Shown: positions 49,019-63,063, counted from the first letter of the stretch. The stretch: DNA of 64,000 nucleotides from Salvia splendens (GCF_004379255.2 NC_056039.1:9536501-9600500), one strand, 5' to 3'. Numbers and translations: made by a program. Notes: generated by a model from the sequence alone, not told the origin.

Positions 49019-52000
49019 GGCTGCAGAGGATCACAATTCACAATGGCGAGGATTTGGAATTGAAATTGGCGCGCCAGATTTAGATACAGTGGATTATTAA
49101 TTTTATTTTGCAGTTTTTTCAAATTTTGTACACATATGACGTAAAATGACAAACATACCCTTCTATAATACACAAAAGCAAAATGTATATGATGTAAAAT
49201 GCCAAACATACCCTTCTATAAATACCTCTAAAATGAAGAATATTTTCAGTCTTTTGTCATTGGTTGTAAATCACTTTCCTTCTTTTGATAGCAGTTCAAC
49301 AATTCTACTATCTTAAATCTTCTTGATTAATCGTGATGGATTCATGCTAATGAATTTCTCATTTGAAGTTCGTATACAAGCCCGGAATGTTGGTTTGAGA
49401 ATATACATAACTCCAACTATCCAAGATAGATGAGTTATCTACCTTACTAAACTGACAAACATTTTGGTATATCTAGTTGTAGAGCCGGATGTCAAACAAC
49501 CAAAACAAGTTTATAGCCACTCACCCCTTAAAAGGCCTCATAAGGCAGAGGGTTATTCATACTTATATAGAAGAGATAAGATCATCATCAAGCCGATTTG
49601 GTACAAGATATTGGAATTTTAACATTTGTGGTCCCTTGGGAGGCATTATGATTTGAATGTCCAATTTATTACAAATCGCAACTTGTGTAGATGCATAGGA
49701 ATATTGGAACAAGGGGTGGAATGTGTGAGTCATCACTTGGCGCTTGCACACCAAGAAAAGTAGAAAACAAATTGATGACATTGTGGAAAATGAGAAATTT
49801 ATGGGATCCTACCTCCAAATAATGGATTCTGACCGACCCCTACTGATTTATTTTACGTTGATGTTTTAATCGACGACCTTGACTAGATAAATCTATCTAT
49901 TTTGTCATTTTCATTTTGTGTGCTTAAGTTAGCAATTTAAATTTACTATTAAATTAATAACTCTTTCTTGATATAAAAAAATGAGATCAAAAATGAAATG
50001 ATAAATTTTTTTATATTCTCTTCTCCATTTCCATTTTAATAAAAATAAGAATCACCATTCCCTTATACTATAAGAGGGGCATAACCTTCAAGTTGATGTT
50101 GTGAATGTCATAAATGAAGTTTGATTAAAATAATTGTAATGATAATAATTATGACTTGATTAAGAAGCAATAGCAATAGCAATAGCACGTGCTGGCCCAA
50201 GATTTAAATAATTAGCATGCTTCTAGGTCATAATTAGGCTTAAGGTGTGAGAAAATAAAATTTAGGGTGTTAATGGGGTGGGAATGTCTGGGCCAAACAA
50301 CTAAATGCACGTTAGGATGGACCCATATAATATTCAGCTGATATTAAAGTAGGCCCATCAAATCAATCACACTATGACACTATAGTAATTAAACATCCTG
50401 ATCTTGGCCATTTTTAAATTTATTCAAGGCTTAAGGTTTATAAAAGAGCTTTTTTTTCAATGACAATTATATCTTTAAATCATAGAAGAGCTTTTTTTCT
50501 TTTCGTTGTCAAGTAATTACATATTGTTATTGTCTAGTTATTTGTTATCTTTGTCAAACTTTTTTTGCTCACCTCTTCTTTAGGGACTGGAGGAGGTTAT
50601 GTCTGATCGAAAAAAAAAACAAATTAACTCAAAAAGGAAGAGTGAACAAATTATGTTGGCAATTTGTGTTCATGAAAAAAATTGGAAATGCTCTTCCATG
50701 GAGCATTGGGGCAAGAGAGTCTACTATAGTTGGTAATTATTGGTAAAAGTTTGGTGAAAAGTCAGAGTATATGATCGCAGAATAATTATAGCTATTTTTT
50801 ATTGAATGTAATACTTTATTTTATCTGAATAAGTTCATACTATAAGATGTTGATGAGATTTGAATTCCTAATCTGGATGCACAAAATGAAATTTCAAGGC
50901 ACAATCTTCCTCCACTTTGAAAATTGATGAAATTACACACATAAGTATCAATGCTATTTCTACTTCTATAGTGTATCACATTATGAATTTACACGTTAAT
51001 TTAAAAGACCTGAACAAGTATGTTTGTGGTTAAAAAAATTGTAGAACGGGTATGTTTGACTTTGTGGTTAACAAAATTAAGTCAGGTGATGTCAAAGTCA
51101 GAGAATCCAAGTTGAGTTTGGCATTCTATAAACATCAAGTTTGTGGATTTAAGATTCACACCATTCTCATTATATTTTTTTATACAAATATTCTTAAATC
51201 GAGTGGTCACATCGAGATATTTGAAAAGACATTGCTTGATGAAAATCAGGCTCATCTTGTGCATAACTTCACATTTGTTTATCATTCGAAGAAAACTTAA
51301 TAATTGTATTGCGCTTCAGGAGTTGAAGAGGATCACTGTGCATTATGCAAGAAATACCAAAGACCGTGGAACACATCAATTGAAAGATCACTATGTGCTT
51401 CCATGAATGGAAAAGCGCCCCATAATCCATTCCATAGATTTGATAGAAAACATTGGATATGTATGGCTATGTCAATTCATGGCCTATTTAAAATGTTGGG
51501 AATAAAGTAATATTTTGAGCTATGTTTAAAAGTTTGAGAAGAAACTCATGTTGTTTTGAAGGCTTGGTATTTGGCTCAAAAGTTGGTATCCATAGTTTCC
51601 TTTATCAATGGAGCGATGAATGACAAACGGAGTAACATAAGAAGATGAACGATATTCGATAATCTTAAAGAGTCAATTCCTTCACTTCCCTTGTATGTTT
51701 TTAAATATCTTCCCTTATTTTTGGATGGGGTTGTGCATGGTGCTTTATGGTGGTTGTCTAGTTGTGGCTCGGTGTTTATGTGTTGCATAATTGGGTCCCA
51801 ATAACTGATTCATCCTAGATAGGATGATAGTTATTTAAGTTCATAACATGTTAAAATGTGTTGAGCAATATTGTGCGTCCGAAAGAATACATTCTTTCAG
51901 CAATGATGGAAGATATAAAAGTGGTGATATGTTGAATTGTCAAACTTAGAAATGGACACAATCGATTAATAAAATCGGGGCGAACCATGACTTTGAGTGG

Positions 52001-52200
52001 TCGAATACAAATCTTGGGCGGTCATAAAAAGTAGGCTGCCTGGACTTGCGCATGACCCGACCTTTCGGCACCGGCCCCACTGCAACACCCATGACTGGAG
52101 GAGGCAACGACTCCAAGGTTTCCCGCCAAAAACAGACAGCTCTCTAACCAACAAACCACCCCACTCTTTCTCGAAACCAGTGTCCTATACGCACGCCATA
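49019..52200. other. AT-rich spacer, no gene supported
   Basis: Just upstream of the RPT3-like start, the phrase GACAAACATACCCTTCTATAA occurs twice (about 49148 and 49202). Frames at 49563-49781 and 51052-51510 have no recognised domain and no sign of splicing. GCAATA repeats four times near 50168. No transposon ends were identified. Confidence 0.4.
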
Positions 52201-52276
52201 CGCTGTATATTGTATCCTTATACACTCATCTCCTTTTCCTTTAATCTCACTGTTTCTCCCACTTTCCCTCTTCTCT

Positions 52277-52469
52277 TTATAAATCCCACCCCTCCACTCT
52301 CACACTTGGAGATCCTCTTTTTCCAACTCTTGATCTCTCTCTCTCTCTCTCAATTTCATATTACTTACTTTCATATTCTCTTCAAATCAAACACAAGTGG
52401 AGGAGCAGGAGGAGGAGTAGTGGACCTTTGCTTTCTTGATTTTGATTTTAATTTTAATTGGCTGATTTC
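52277..52469 (+). promoter_or_regulatory. TATA box and CT-rich leader of the ERF gene
   Basis: TTTATAAAT (52277-52285) is a good TATA box about 190 bases before the start codon. It is followed by a (TC)n leader around 52332-52351, common in plant 5' UTRs. Confidence 0.6.
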
Positions 52470-53150
52470 ATGGAAGAGCAACTGCAACCTTCGGTGAAAT
52501 TCGCAGAGCACGTCGTCACCACCAACAAGCTCATCACCAATCCACCGAGAGCCGCCGCCAAACTCCGCCGCAAAGTCGTCCGATTCTTCCTCGTCGACGC
52601 CGACGCCACCGATTCCTCCGGCGACGAGTCCGACGCCCCCGTCCACAGAGTCCGCCGCCACGTCGAGGAGATCACCTTCAACGCGCCGGCGCCGGCGAGC
52701 AAGAAGCGGAGGCGGAGCCCCGACGCGCCTCGCCGCGGGAAGTTCCGCGGCGTGAGGCAGCGGCCGTGGGGGAGGTGGGCCGCCGAGATCCGCGACCCGG
52801 CCCAGGGAAAACGGGTCTGGCTGGGGACCTACGACACGCCGGAGGAAGCCGCCACCGTCTACGACAGGGCCGCCGTCAGGCTGAAGGGCGCGGCCGCCGT
52901 CATCAATTTCCCTGAGCCGCCGCACGCTCTAACGGAGTCCTTGACGGAGAGTGACGGCGTTTCTTCGGGGAAGGACGCCGCTCTGTCGCCGACGTCGGTG
53001 CTCCGCTGCGAGGATTTCACGGCGTTTGACGATGGCCTCGGCGCTGACTTCGGGTTTGACCTGGACTGGACGTTGAGTTTGCCGGTGAAATTCGGGGCGG
53101 AGGAATTCGGCGAGTTTGACTTTGATGACTTCATTAATGAGCTAAGATGA
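52470..53150 (+). CDS. cytokinin response factor-type AP2/ERF transcription factor (group VI)
   Basis: Single exon, 226 residues. I start at the ATG at 52470 ([14 protein letters not shown]) because the frame has no earlier ATG. The N-terminal CRF domain (about 8-70) includes [21 protein letters not shown] and RRHVEEITF, and a basic KKRRR follows. The AP2 DNA-binding domain (91-150) has [30 protein letters not shown] and AAxxLKGxxAVINFP, with the Ala and Asp (in EEAATVYD) that mark ERF rather than DREB proteins. The C-terminus is acidic and aromatic ([17 protein letters not shown]), a probable activation region. CRFs act downstream of cytokinin phosphorelay in the nucleus and bind GCC-like boxes. 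The coding region is much richer in GC than its surroundings. Confidence 0.93.
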   Translation: MEEQLQPSVKFAEHVVTTNKLITNPPRAAAKLRRKVVRFFLVDADATDSSGDESDAPVHRVRRHVEEITFNAPAPASKKRRRSPDAPRRGKFRGVRQRPWGRWAAEIRDPAQGKRVWLGTYDTPEEAATVYDRAAVRLKGAAAVINFPEPPHALTESLTESDGVSSGKDAALSPTSVLRCEDFTAFDDGLGADFGFDLDWTLSLPVKFGAEEFGEFDFDDFINELR

Positions 53151-56100
53151 CGTCAGCGTGTCGGGAGCTTGATTGGCGCGCGCGAGCAAGTTGGCGGGAA
53201 TGCTCGTGGACTTTTCAACGATGAGTGTGTATTTTATTTATTATTAATAGCCGTACACGTATTATTATACACGGCGATTTTGTGCGAGGACGATTTTTGG
53301 GATTTTAGGTGTAGAATTTATGGTGGAGAATTTGTGATACTATTGTTTATTGTAAGTAAAATTATGGGTAGCATATCAAAATTTGAACTAGTAAAAAAAG
53401 TTTGTACCTAAAGTAGTTGAGTTTTTGTCGAGTGAAAAAAGTTTGTATAAGTCTCAACGCATATTTATTGACTTGGAGAAGATCGAATATGAGTCCGACA
53501 TTAAATTGAAATATCCAATTTAACACTGGCTCTATATAATTTGTTATTGTTAAATCTTGCCACGCCTTTTAATAACTAAGTGGAGCCAATAATCATGTTA
53601 GTATTGGGTAGCATAGTGAAGAAGATGCCAAAGAATGATTGCTGGTCTCAAGTATAATGTTCTAATCTTGAAAAGTCTCGAAATATGCATTTGAATAAAA
53701 TATGTACAAGTTGTTGAATATGATGTGATGAGTTCCATTTGAATAGTTTCAAATCATTCTACACGCTTGTCTGGACATATCCTCTCACGGTTTCGCACCG
53801 AAGCCAACGAACACGTCTAGTCTATGCTATTTATTCTTAGCCTGCCTTATCACATGTGTTTAAGTTAAATTGCGTTTTCCTTTTTTTTCCCTTTCTATAT
53901 TTTTCCCTTTTTCTAACTCAGTAGTACATTTAATTTAGATGATTAATCGATTGAGAGATACTCATTTTCTTCTTTTTTTTAATGAATTTATATTTGGAAA
54001 GTTTCTCATTCTCTTTGAATTTCGATGAATATAACGTGCTGAGCAAGTTTTTTAAATTACTAATAGAAATTAATATTTTATTATCTATATATTATAGGTC
54101 GATATGTACATGGTGTTATTTGCACAACGTAGTACTTTACCGGGTAATTAATTTAAATTATTGGTTGAAATAACTACAACAATGCTAGGGTGTTACTTAT
54201 TAATTGGGTCATTTAATTCTAATAACTAGGCTGTGGAATTGTGTTTCCACTATAGATTAATACTGCATGTATCAATATCATTATATATGTATCAAAACTT
54301 AACAATTAACATGATACTATAGAGAGGTAATTATACCTAAAAATACAATTTTTGGCCTAGATTTGGTTTTGCACATGGTTAAGTCATAAGTGATTGAAAT
54401 GTCTACATGGCTTAAACAATTGATACTAATTAAACGATGTAGTTAGATGTATATGCTATACGTAGAAGTATTATAATGATAGTAATATTAATTTATTAGG
54501 TGAGAGTATGAGACGCTTGGCCAAATCTAGTGATATATTTTGTGCTGCTGTTAGGCCTGTGACAATGGGAAGTTGAAACTACAACAGTATATATTTAGAA
54601 TATGGATATATATATTATTTGAAATTATGTGGAAAATGTCGTAGTTCATGTGATGGGAGACAATGGACAAAGCGAAATTGCGTGGTTTCTACTTAGTTTC
54701 GTGGTTGAATGAATCTTGGTCCCTCTACTTTGGTGTATGGCTTATTTGAATTTTATATTGAAAATTAGTTGACACGTGTTTGAAAATATACCGAGTACTC
54801 ACCACTAGCGTTAGTTTTACTTCTAAATTCAAATAATAAATCACGTTAGTAAGTCAATGTTGTATTCACTCGATCCTTAATTAAATGCATTTGGATAATT
54901 TATTGCAAACCAAATAGAGTATTATATTATGGGATCCGTTGTATGATTGTTGTTTGCTGGCGTGGCGCCATTGTCTTCCTTTCTTCTTTTAGGATTAATT
55001 GATTAGTAGAATTGTAGAAGACTAATGGGGACTTAATACTTTAATAAATAATTTTATTATATAAATGGCCGTATTTGTCTATTGGTCAATGCTTTGTTGG
55101 ACAATTTATGGAGTACTATATTTTTTCGTAATGTTATGGCCGAATATTTCCAAAGTTTTCCATACTTTCATTATATACTATGTGGAGTCGTGGACCAAAA
55201 TATGGGGAAGAAAAAGATTAATTTGTTCATTCTACTATCCGAATAATTTCCTTAAAGTCCCCTTTCCATGTCACATATTCTACGAGTAAGCATACCCTCT
55301 TGTTACATTAATAGTTTTTATTTCATTAATTCAAGAAAAATACTCCTAATGAAAGAAATAAACTCATGGCTTCCAATCTGTCTGCCAAGTCCTTATGGGT
55401 GCCTTTTGGTAAGACAGATTTTAATCAAACTGGCATGCTCACTTCGCCTAGACAAGTTTTGAATAAAGTTTGCATAAATGAATAAACATTTATTCAGCCC
55501 AAAAAACTTCATTGTACTCCAAAGTGGCAAAAAAAATCCCACTTGGATACACCTATCAATCACAAAAATAAAATCTATCTTTAATCACTGTATCTTTAAT
55601 CACTGTATCTTGATGTGGAATATTAATACTCCTATCAATCACAAAAATAAAATCTAATTAAAATAGATCTAAGTGCAAAAACAAACACGTCAAATTCATG
55701 GTATTATAATTACACGAATCGAGTGTGAGTGAGAAAGCCCGGCCGCTGCGGAATGCGGGCCAAAATTAATGGGTGCCAAGTAGATATTTAAATCCAGAAA
55801 ATAATAAAATAAAATAAAATTAATTGAATGGGGCCAATGGTTGGTGACCAAATAGCCAGCTATGAAAAGAACCACACAAAGCCGCCTCCCACTTATATTT
55901 AAAATCTCATGCCACCACACACTAAATAAAACTTATATTTAAGATATTTTTCCTTTTCAATGCACTAATACTTCTTAAGGTCGTCGTTATTGATATATTT
56001 TACTTTTAGTGCGCAATATATAAACTTATTTGATACTTCAGGCGCACGTCTAAGTGTCTGTATGTGTACACGTGTATTTTACAATATACAAAATTCACTT

Positions 56101-57038
56101 GTTATTTTAAAATGTTTTAAATATTCTACTAGTTCAGAATCTCATCATACCGTAGATGATTTACATGGAACAGGTGTTATCACTTGCGGTAGTAAGAAGA
56201 TATTTTTCACAATTTATAGGAATTTAATAAATCTCTTTAAATCGTTTTTATTGAGTAAAGTTTTTATGATGATGTTAAAATAGTGAGGAAGAGCAAATAT
56301 CAAGACACAAATTTAGTAAGGAGAAAATTCTCACTTCTAAAAATTTAACTAATCAAATCATAGTACTCCATATTTTTAAAAATTATACTCCAATAAAGTT
56401 TTAAAATATGGATCTTGATCACACCATGTAGATTTGCCAGTGTTGTTAATAGTAGAGATTGGGGTGAATATCGGTTGTTGGCAAGACTTAAAGTACTTGT
56501 AATTTTATTATCAAACTGGAGATTGTTATGATAGTATAATGTTTACCGAATCAAAATGGCCATACGAGCAAGACATGTATCATTATTGTGACATATGATT
56601 TCCGAGCACAAATTTTATTGTTTCGGGCTCTTTCCTATCCTTTTTCAGTTGTAGTTAATTTTCATTTTATGATACCGTTACTGTATGATTTATCATATAT
56701 GTACAAACAATTTGCCTTCACAATTTGAATACATCCATTGATATAAATTCTAGATTCAACAAATTTTCTCCTCGCATTCTTCTATGTATATCTTCCCATG
56801 TGTTTATTTTCAAAACTAACTACTTTGAGATGAAATGCATCGTTGAAATGGCGCTTGACTTTGGAAGAGGCTTCAAATTTATTTGTACACTAGTTTTAAT
56901 TTAATTAGTTGCCGTGTGAACTGGGGAATGGGGCACTGCTGAATAGCATGTTTGCCTTTTTTTTAAAAAGGAAAAATAAGCATGTTTAGCTTTAGTAGTT
57001 ATAAGGTGGTGCCTTTTGTTTAATTTAATTATAAAGTA
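53151..57038. other. AT-rich spacer, no gene seen
   Basis: The first 250 bases are probably the ERF 3' UTR. A 31-base phrase (CCTATCAATCACAAAAATAAAATCTA) is repeated at about 55552 and 55631 with a short TATCTTTAATCACTG tandem between. Open frames here have no recognised domain. Confidence 0.45.
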
Positions 57039-57639
57039 ACCCAATGCAGGGGCGGACACACGTTCATAGAGGGTAGGGCTTAAGCCCTTACCCAATTTTT
57101 CTTTTCAAGTTTTTTGCTTTTGTTAAAATTTTTAAAACTTTTGAAATGTATATTCAGCCCTGCCAAACTGGAGTCGTTTAAGACTAAATCATCAGAAATT
57201 TTATGGTGAGAAGGGGCTGAACAATCAACTGAATCAAGATATCAAAAATTGGAGAGAATGGGATGAAGAACAGTGGTTAATATCGAGGTAGTTTAAGAAA
57301 GAAGATGATATAATTAAATACATTAATACTACTAAACAATTAATATGATTATATTATTATAAAATTTCTTGTAAAACGTGTCAAGATGTTGTGCTGCTTT
57401 ACACGTCGGTTCATTTATTGGCTGTTGATTTAAATTACATGTGCAGCAATTTCTTAAATTCAGTATATTTGTTTGAAATATACTACTATGAATTTCGTTA
57501 ACTACTATTGTGTTAGACTTTTACTTTTATTTAGGAGTGTTAACTAAATTTCAATTTATTAACTTAGTTTCCAATTTTAATGAATTCAATAAATTTTATA
57601 TTTTCTTCACCACTACAACTTTTTCGTGAATCATAATTT

Positions 57640-60600
57640 ATTAATGTTATAGTTGGCCACCGATATGTAAAACGCAAGAACAACAAAGAAATGGACACAC
57701 AGATTTTACGTGGTTCGATCTTTCGATCTACGTCCACGGGCGAGGAAGAAGGTATCTTTATTGATGATGATTTGAAGATTACAACGATGAAGAATACAAC
57801 TCTCAAAACTTCACACTTGCCTCTAATCTCACTTTTTTTCTCCAAAAGCTAATCAAGCAAATGAAAACAAGAATTGATTCGTGTCAGTTACTATGCACAC
57901 ACACTCTGCTTGTGCATGCATCTGATCTCTCCTTTATATATGGAGAATGCACGCTCCTTCAACGGCGAGCTATTCCAGCTGCAACGGCATCCCAACTGAT
58001 TCAACCGTTGCCTTCAAATCATGTCCGTCGATCTTGATGGTCTCTGATGAACGACCCAGATGATGCGTGGTTACTTTTATCAATCTCCACCTTAACCACG
58101 CCATCAACTCCACCTTCTTCCCAGTCTGGTCCCCCTTCACTATTCTCGGAGACCCACCAGCTCCAAGCAATACTTGAATTTTAGAGCTGGCAAGGGCTTG
58201 GTTAGCATGTCTGCGGCATTGTGATCAGTTGACTCTTTCCTCATCCTGACTTCTCCCTTCTGCACTTCATCTCTTACAAAATGGAGCTTCACGTCAATAT
58301 GTTTAGACCTTTCATGAAACACTTGGTGCTTTGCAAGGGCTAATGCACTACTACTGTCACAGAAAATGTCCATTGTTCCTTGCTCTTCACCAAAATCCCT
58401 CAGAATTCCCTTGAGCCATTTTGCTTCCTTCACTGCCTCGGTTATGGCAATATATTCAGCCTTCGTCGTTGATAAGGCTACTACATGATGCAAACCCGAC
58501 TTCCAGCTAACTGCAGTCCCATATAGGTTGAAAACAAAACTAGTTTGGGATCTCCTATTGTCTCTATTTGAAGCAAAATCTGAGTCACAGAAACCAACGA
58601 GTGCCCCATCTTGCTGATCACCTTCTGTCTTATATACCAACCCGTAGTCTTCTGCACCCTTTAGATATCTGAGCAGCCACTTTAAGGCACTCCAATGTTC
58701 TCTACCATGATCAGACATGAAGCGGCTTGTGACACATATGGCTTGTGCTAGATCCGGCCTTGTACACAGCATTGTGTACATGATGCTGCCTATGATGTTA
58801 GCATAGGGAATCTTACTTAGCTCCCTTCTTTCACCATCACTCTTTGGCCTCTGGTCCATGCTGAGCCTGAAATGAGCTGCCAAAGGGGTGCTCACAGCCT
58901 TTGCATTATTCATTTGATACCTCAGCAACAATCTCTTGATATAATCAGATTGGATCAACCTCAACTCCCTTTGCTCTTTGTTTCTGACTATATCCATTCC
59001 AAGTATCCTCCTACCCTCTCCCAAGTCTTTCATGTCAAACCTTGTTTCAAGTTCTGCCTTCACTTTGATTACTTCAGTATCACTTGCAGCTGCTACTAAT
59101 ATATCATCCACGTAGAGGAGAAGAAACACAACTGCAGCTCCATCCCTTTCTTTTATGAATACACAGCTATCAAAATCTGATTTCCTGAATCCCATAGCAG
59201 TAATATGTTCATCAAACTTGAGGTACCGCTGTCTGCTACTTTGCTTCAACCCGTACAGACTTTTCTTTAGCAAACAAACCATACCTTCACTTCCCGGGAC
59301 TTCAAAGCCCTCTGGTTGATGCATGTAAATGGTTTCCTCCAACTCTTCATGGAGAAAGGCTTCTTCACATCTAGCTGATGCAAGACCCAACCATTTTTAG
59401 CAACTAAAGCCAGCAAAATCCTGATTGAAGTGTGCTTAACAACAGGTGAGAAAACCTCGTTGAAGTCCACCCCTTCTTCTTGAGTGAAACCTCTAGCCAC
59501 AAGCCTTGCTTTGAATCTGATTTTCTCAGTCTCCCCTACTTCAATCTTCTTCTTATAAATCCATTTGCAGCTGATTATCTTCTGAGTCATGGGATTTTTT
59601 TACCAATATCCAGGTCCAGTTCTTCATCAAGCTTTCAATCTCCTCTTTCATGGCTTTGAGCCATTCTCCACTTTCTTTGTTTCTGATGGCCTCTGCGTAG
59701 CTAGAGGGTTCAGCATATTCAATAACCTCAGCTACACACAGAGTAAAAAAGCTCATCTCATAGTCACTAAATCTGGTAGGCTTTCTGATTTCTCTTCTAA
59801 CTCTATCTCTAGCCAACTTGTATTCACTACCTATCTGTGTTGGTGCTTCTGAGCCATCAGTATTAGGATCAAAGTTACCTGGCTCAGTAGCTCCACCTCC
59901 ATCTGATGTTCCACCTTTACCAAGATTTGGACTCATCTCAGCAACTCCACATCCATCAGAAATCTCCTGCTCAGAAGTCCCAGCCACATCAGTTCTTTGG
60001 CTAGAGTCTATGGGACCATCAGTACTCAGAAAAGGCATATTCTTTTCATCAAAGACCACATCCCGGCTGATGATTATCTTATGATTCCCCGTTTCTGTGC
60101 ACCATAGTCTATACCCCTTTACTCCATGTTGATAGTCAACCATCACACACTTAAGAGCCCTAGGATTGAGCTTGCCTTGCTTACAATGGGCATAGGCTCT
60201 GCAGCCAAAAACCTTGAATGCCCTGTAGTTGTTATCTCTCCCATACCATCTTGCATTCGGTATTTCATTTCCTATTGCTGATGAAGGTGAATTGTTGATT
60301 AAAACGGCTGCTGTAGACACTGCATCTCCCCAGAAGTTCTTGGGAAGGCCAGATGATCCCAGCATGCACCTAACCCTCTCCAAGAGACTCCTATTCATCC
60401 TCTCAGCCACTCCATTCTGCTGTGGGTTGGCTGGAACTGTTCTGTGCCTGGTGATCCCATTACTCTTGCAGAAAACCTCAAATTCATTTGATAAGAACTC
60501 AAGGCCATTATCAGTCCGCAAGCACTTCAACGTTTTCCAGCTTTGAGCTTCATTTCCTGACTCCATTCCTTGAATTTCTCAAAAGCTTGTGACTTATCCT

Positions 60601-62639
60601 TCAGTATGAATACTCGAACCTTTCTTGAATAGTCATTAATGATGGACAAAAAATACTTTCCTCCTCCCAAGGTCAGAGGTGTTGCAGTCCCCCACAAATC
60701 TGCATAAGCATAATCCAATATCTGTGTGGATGAATGTGTACCAGCCTCATAAGGTAGCTTCTTGCTTTTTCCCAAGACACAATGCTCACATATGTTTGGC
60801 CTTGAAGGATCATCTACCCGAACCAACCCTTTTCTGATGAGCTCCTTCAAACCAGTCTCACCAATGTGTCCTAGCCTCTTGTGCCATCTCTCAAAGCCAA
60901 CCTTTTCTGCTATATTCAAAGATCCAACTATAGCCTCAGCCTCCAGATAATATAAGCTATTCTTTCTCTTGGCTCTCAACACATCAACACCATCCTTTGA
61001 AACAATCATCTGCCCATTCTCAGAAATTATCTTGAACCCTTTTGACTCCAGAACACCAACTGATATAAGATTCCTTTTGATGCTTGGAATGTACCTCACT
61101 TAAGTGATGATCTTGACTGCACCGTTGTTGGTCTTGAGCCTGATGTCTCCAACTCCCTTTACTGCACAGACTTGATCATTGCCAAGCATCACTGACCCGG
61201 TTGCTTCAAGAAAATTCTCAAACCAGTCCCTGCAAGAGCTGATATGGAAACTACACCCGGAATCCATGATCCAAGCCCTCTCGATCTCTCTTCCTATGAT
61301 GTTCATAACCTGAGCCGGTTCTTCCTCCAGGGCTAAATCAGCTTGGTTCTGAGAAATTTCAGTCTGCTTCTTCTTCCTAGAGAAGCAGTCTTTCTTGAGA
61401 TGCCCGGGTTTTTTGCAATAATGACAGCTCCTTGTCTCCTTCCCCCCATCATGCTGCTTCTGTTGTTGAGGGGGTTTAAATGATCCCGACCATTTCTTCT
61501 TCTTTCCCTTGAAGCCTTTCACATTCAGAGCTTGATTGCCATTGCTCTCACTTGATGCAGATGAGTTCTTTTCCAGCTCCTTTGAGCGAAGAGCACATTG
61601 AACTTCCTCATAGGTAATCCCAGATTCTGCATTTCTGCCGAATAACATTGCATCCTTGAGGTGCTGATAGGATTTAGGCAAAGCATTCAGAAGCATGATG
61701 GCCTTATCCTCATTCTTCATCGGGCCATCAACATTTTCTAAATCGTCAAGATTCTTATTAAAATCATATATCTGTTCTGCGAAAGATCGATCTTCAAGAA
61801 TCTTGTATGAGAACAGACATTACTTCATGTATAGGCGGTTGGCGAGAGACTTGGTCATGTACATGTCCTCGAGCTTCGTCCATACCCCAAGCGCCGTGGT
61901 CTCCTTCGCAACCTCGCGCAACACCTTGTCAGTGAGGTTGAGAACAATAGCGATGTGTGCTTTCTTGGCAATTTCAACCTTATTCTTCACAGCCTTTTCA
62001 TCGAGATCTTTCTTCTCCTTTCCTTTCGAATCATCCGGTGCAATGGCTTCATCAAGCCCTTGCTGAATCACCAGAGCTCTCATTTTGATCTGCCACAAAG
62101 CAAAATCGTTCTTCCCCGAGAACTTCTCCGCTTCGAATCTCGCCGTCGCCATCGATAACCAATCGGATCTGAAACCCTTCCCACAGACGGCGCCACTTGT
62201 TATAGTTGGCCACCGATTTGTAAAACGCAAGAACAACAAAGAAATGGACACACGGATTTTATGTGGTTCGATCTTTCGATCTACGTCCACGGGCGAGGAA
62301 GAAGGTATCTTTATTGATGATGATTTGAAGATTACAACGATGATGAATACAACTCTCAAAACTTCACACTTGCCTCTAATCTCACTTTTTTCTCCAAAAG
62401 CTAATCAAGCAAATGAAAACAAGAATTGATTCGTGTCAGTTACTATGCACACACACTCTGCTTGTGCATGCATCTGATCTCTCCTTTATATATGGAGAAT
62501 GCACGCTCCTTCAACGGCGAGCTATTCCAGCTGCAACGACATCCCAACTGATTCAACCGTTGCCTTCAAATCATGTCCGTCGATCTTGGTGGTCTCTGAT
62601 GAACGACCCAGATGATGCGTGGTTACTTTTATCAATTAA
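57640..62639 (-). mobile_element. Ty1/copia LTR retrotransposon, complete, 4.99 kb
   Basis: LTRs lie at 57645-58082 (438 bp, 3' LTR) and 62198-62634 (437 bp, 5' LTR), with TG...CA ends on the minus strand. The perfect 5-bp duplication ATTAA lies at 57640-57644 and 62635-62639. By eye the LTRs differ at about six bases plus one single-base gap, so the copy is young. A TATATAAAG promoter motif is present in each LTR (near 57935 and 62486). After the 5' LTR comes TGGCGCCGTCTGTGGG, a TGGCGCC-type primer site, not the initiator-Met type. GGTGGAGA before the 3' LTR serves as polypurine tract. Confidence 0.95.
58140..62152 (-). pseudogene. copia gag-pol polyprotein, two nonsense and three frameshift breaks
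   Basis: The start is the ATG at 62152 (MATARFEAEKFSG). Domains in order: gag with FALWQIKMRALV; a CCHC zinc knuckle CHYCKKPGHLKKDC; protease with WIMDSGCSFHI; integrase zinc region (H...H...CEHC) and core with TDNGLEF and NPQQNGVAERMNRSLLE; reverse transcriptase with KARLVARGFTQEEG and catalytic YVDD; and RNase H with CDSDFASNRD and CDSSSALALAKHQVFHERSKHIDV. This order, integrase before reverse transcriptase, defines copia. In-frame TAA codons occur at 61822-61820 and 61102-61100. Frame changes occur near 60550, 59580 and 59350. The copy cannot encode a full polyprotein. Confidence 0.93.
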
Positions 62640-63063
62640 GTACTATTATTTCAATTTTCTTTGCAAATAATCCATTGAACTCAAAATTTGTTTTCTTAGT
62701 GACTTTAAACCATGAGATACAATTTTCTCTTTTTTTTAAGTTTAATTATGCAAAAATATTTTGTATTATTTTTGCTATATATTATCATAGAAAACATTAC
62801 ATTTGTTTTCAAAAAATTATCTAATTTTTTATTTTGGTATGTCCACAAAAGTTAGTGTTTTTTTTGTTTATGAAATATTTTCACTAATTTTCTCTTTCTC
62901 TCATGCACTTTACCCACCATTTCTTTTTATCTCTGCTATGTTACTAATACGCGTTAAAAGTTATTCCGTCCACAAATAAGACCATTTTTAATTTCTCGTA
63001 TAGTTCTACTTTTAAGTAAAGCCCTTACTAACATAAATTTCTGCGTCCGCCCCTGACCCAATG

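Larger units (their letters stand above)
57039..63063. mobile_element. hAT-type element, ~1.0 kb, split by a copia insertion
   Basis: The left end CAGGGGCGGACACACG (57047) mirrors the right end CTGCGTCCGCCCCTG (ending 63055). The perfect 8-bp repeat ACCCAATG flanks it (57039-57046 and 63056-63063). The terminal sequence and duplication length indicate hAT. Removing the nested copia copy leaves 598 + 416 bases with no coding capacity, so it is a non-autonomous element. Confidence 0.88.

Noticed and set aside
51052..51510. possible small gene (frames at 51052 and 51304)
   Set aside because: AT-rich and short with no family motif; a Cys/His pattern (HCALCKK) is too weak to call a zinc finger or a LINE.
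52458..52469. earlier start for the ERF at 52458
   Set aside because: That codon is TTG. The first ATG in frame is at 52470 and precedes the conserved CRF region.
52371..52925. 184-codon minus-strand frame opposite the ERF gene
   Set aside because: It is a GC-rich shadow of the ERF coding strand, of low complexity and without domain matches.
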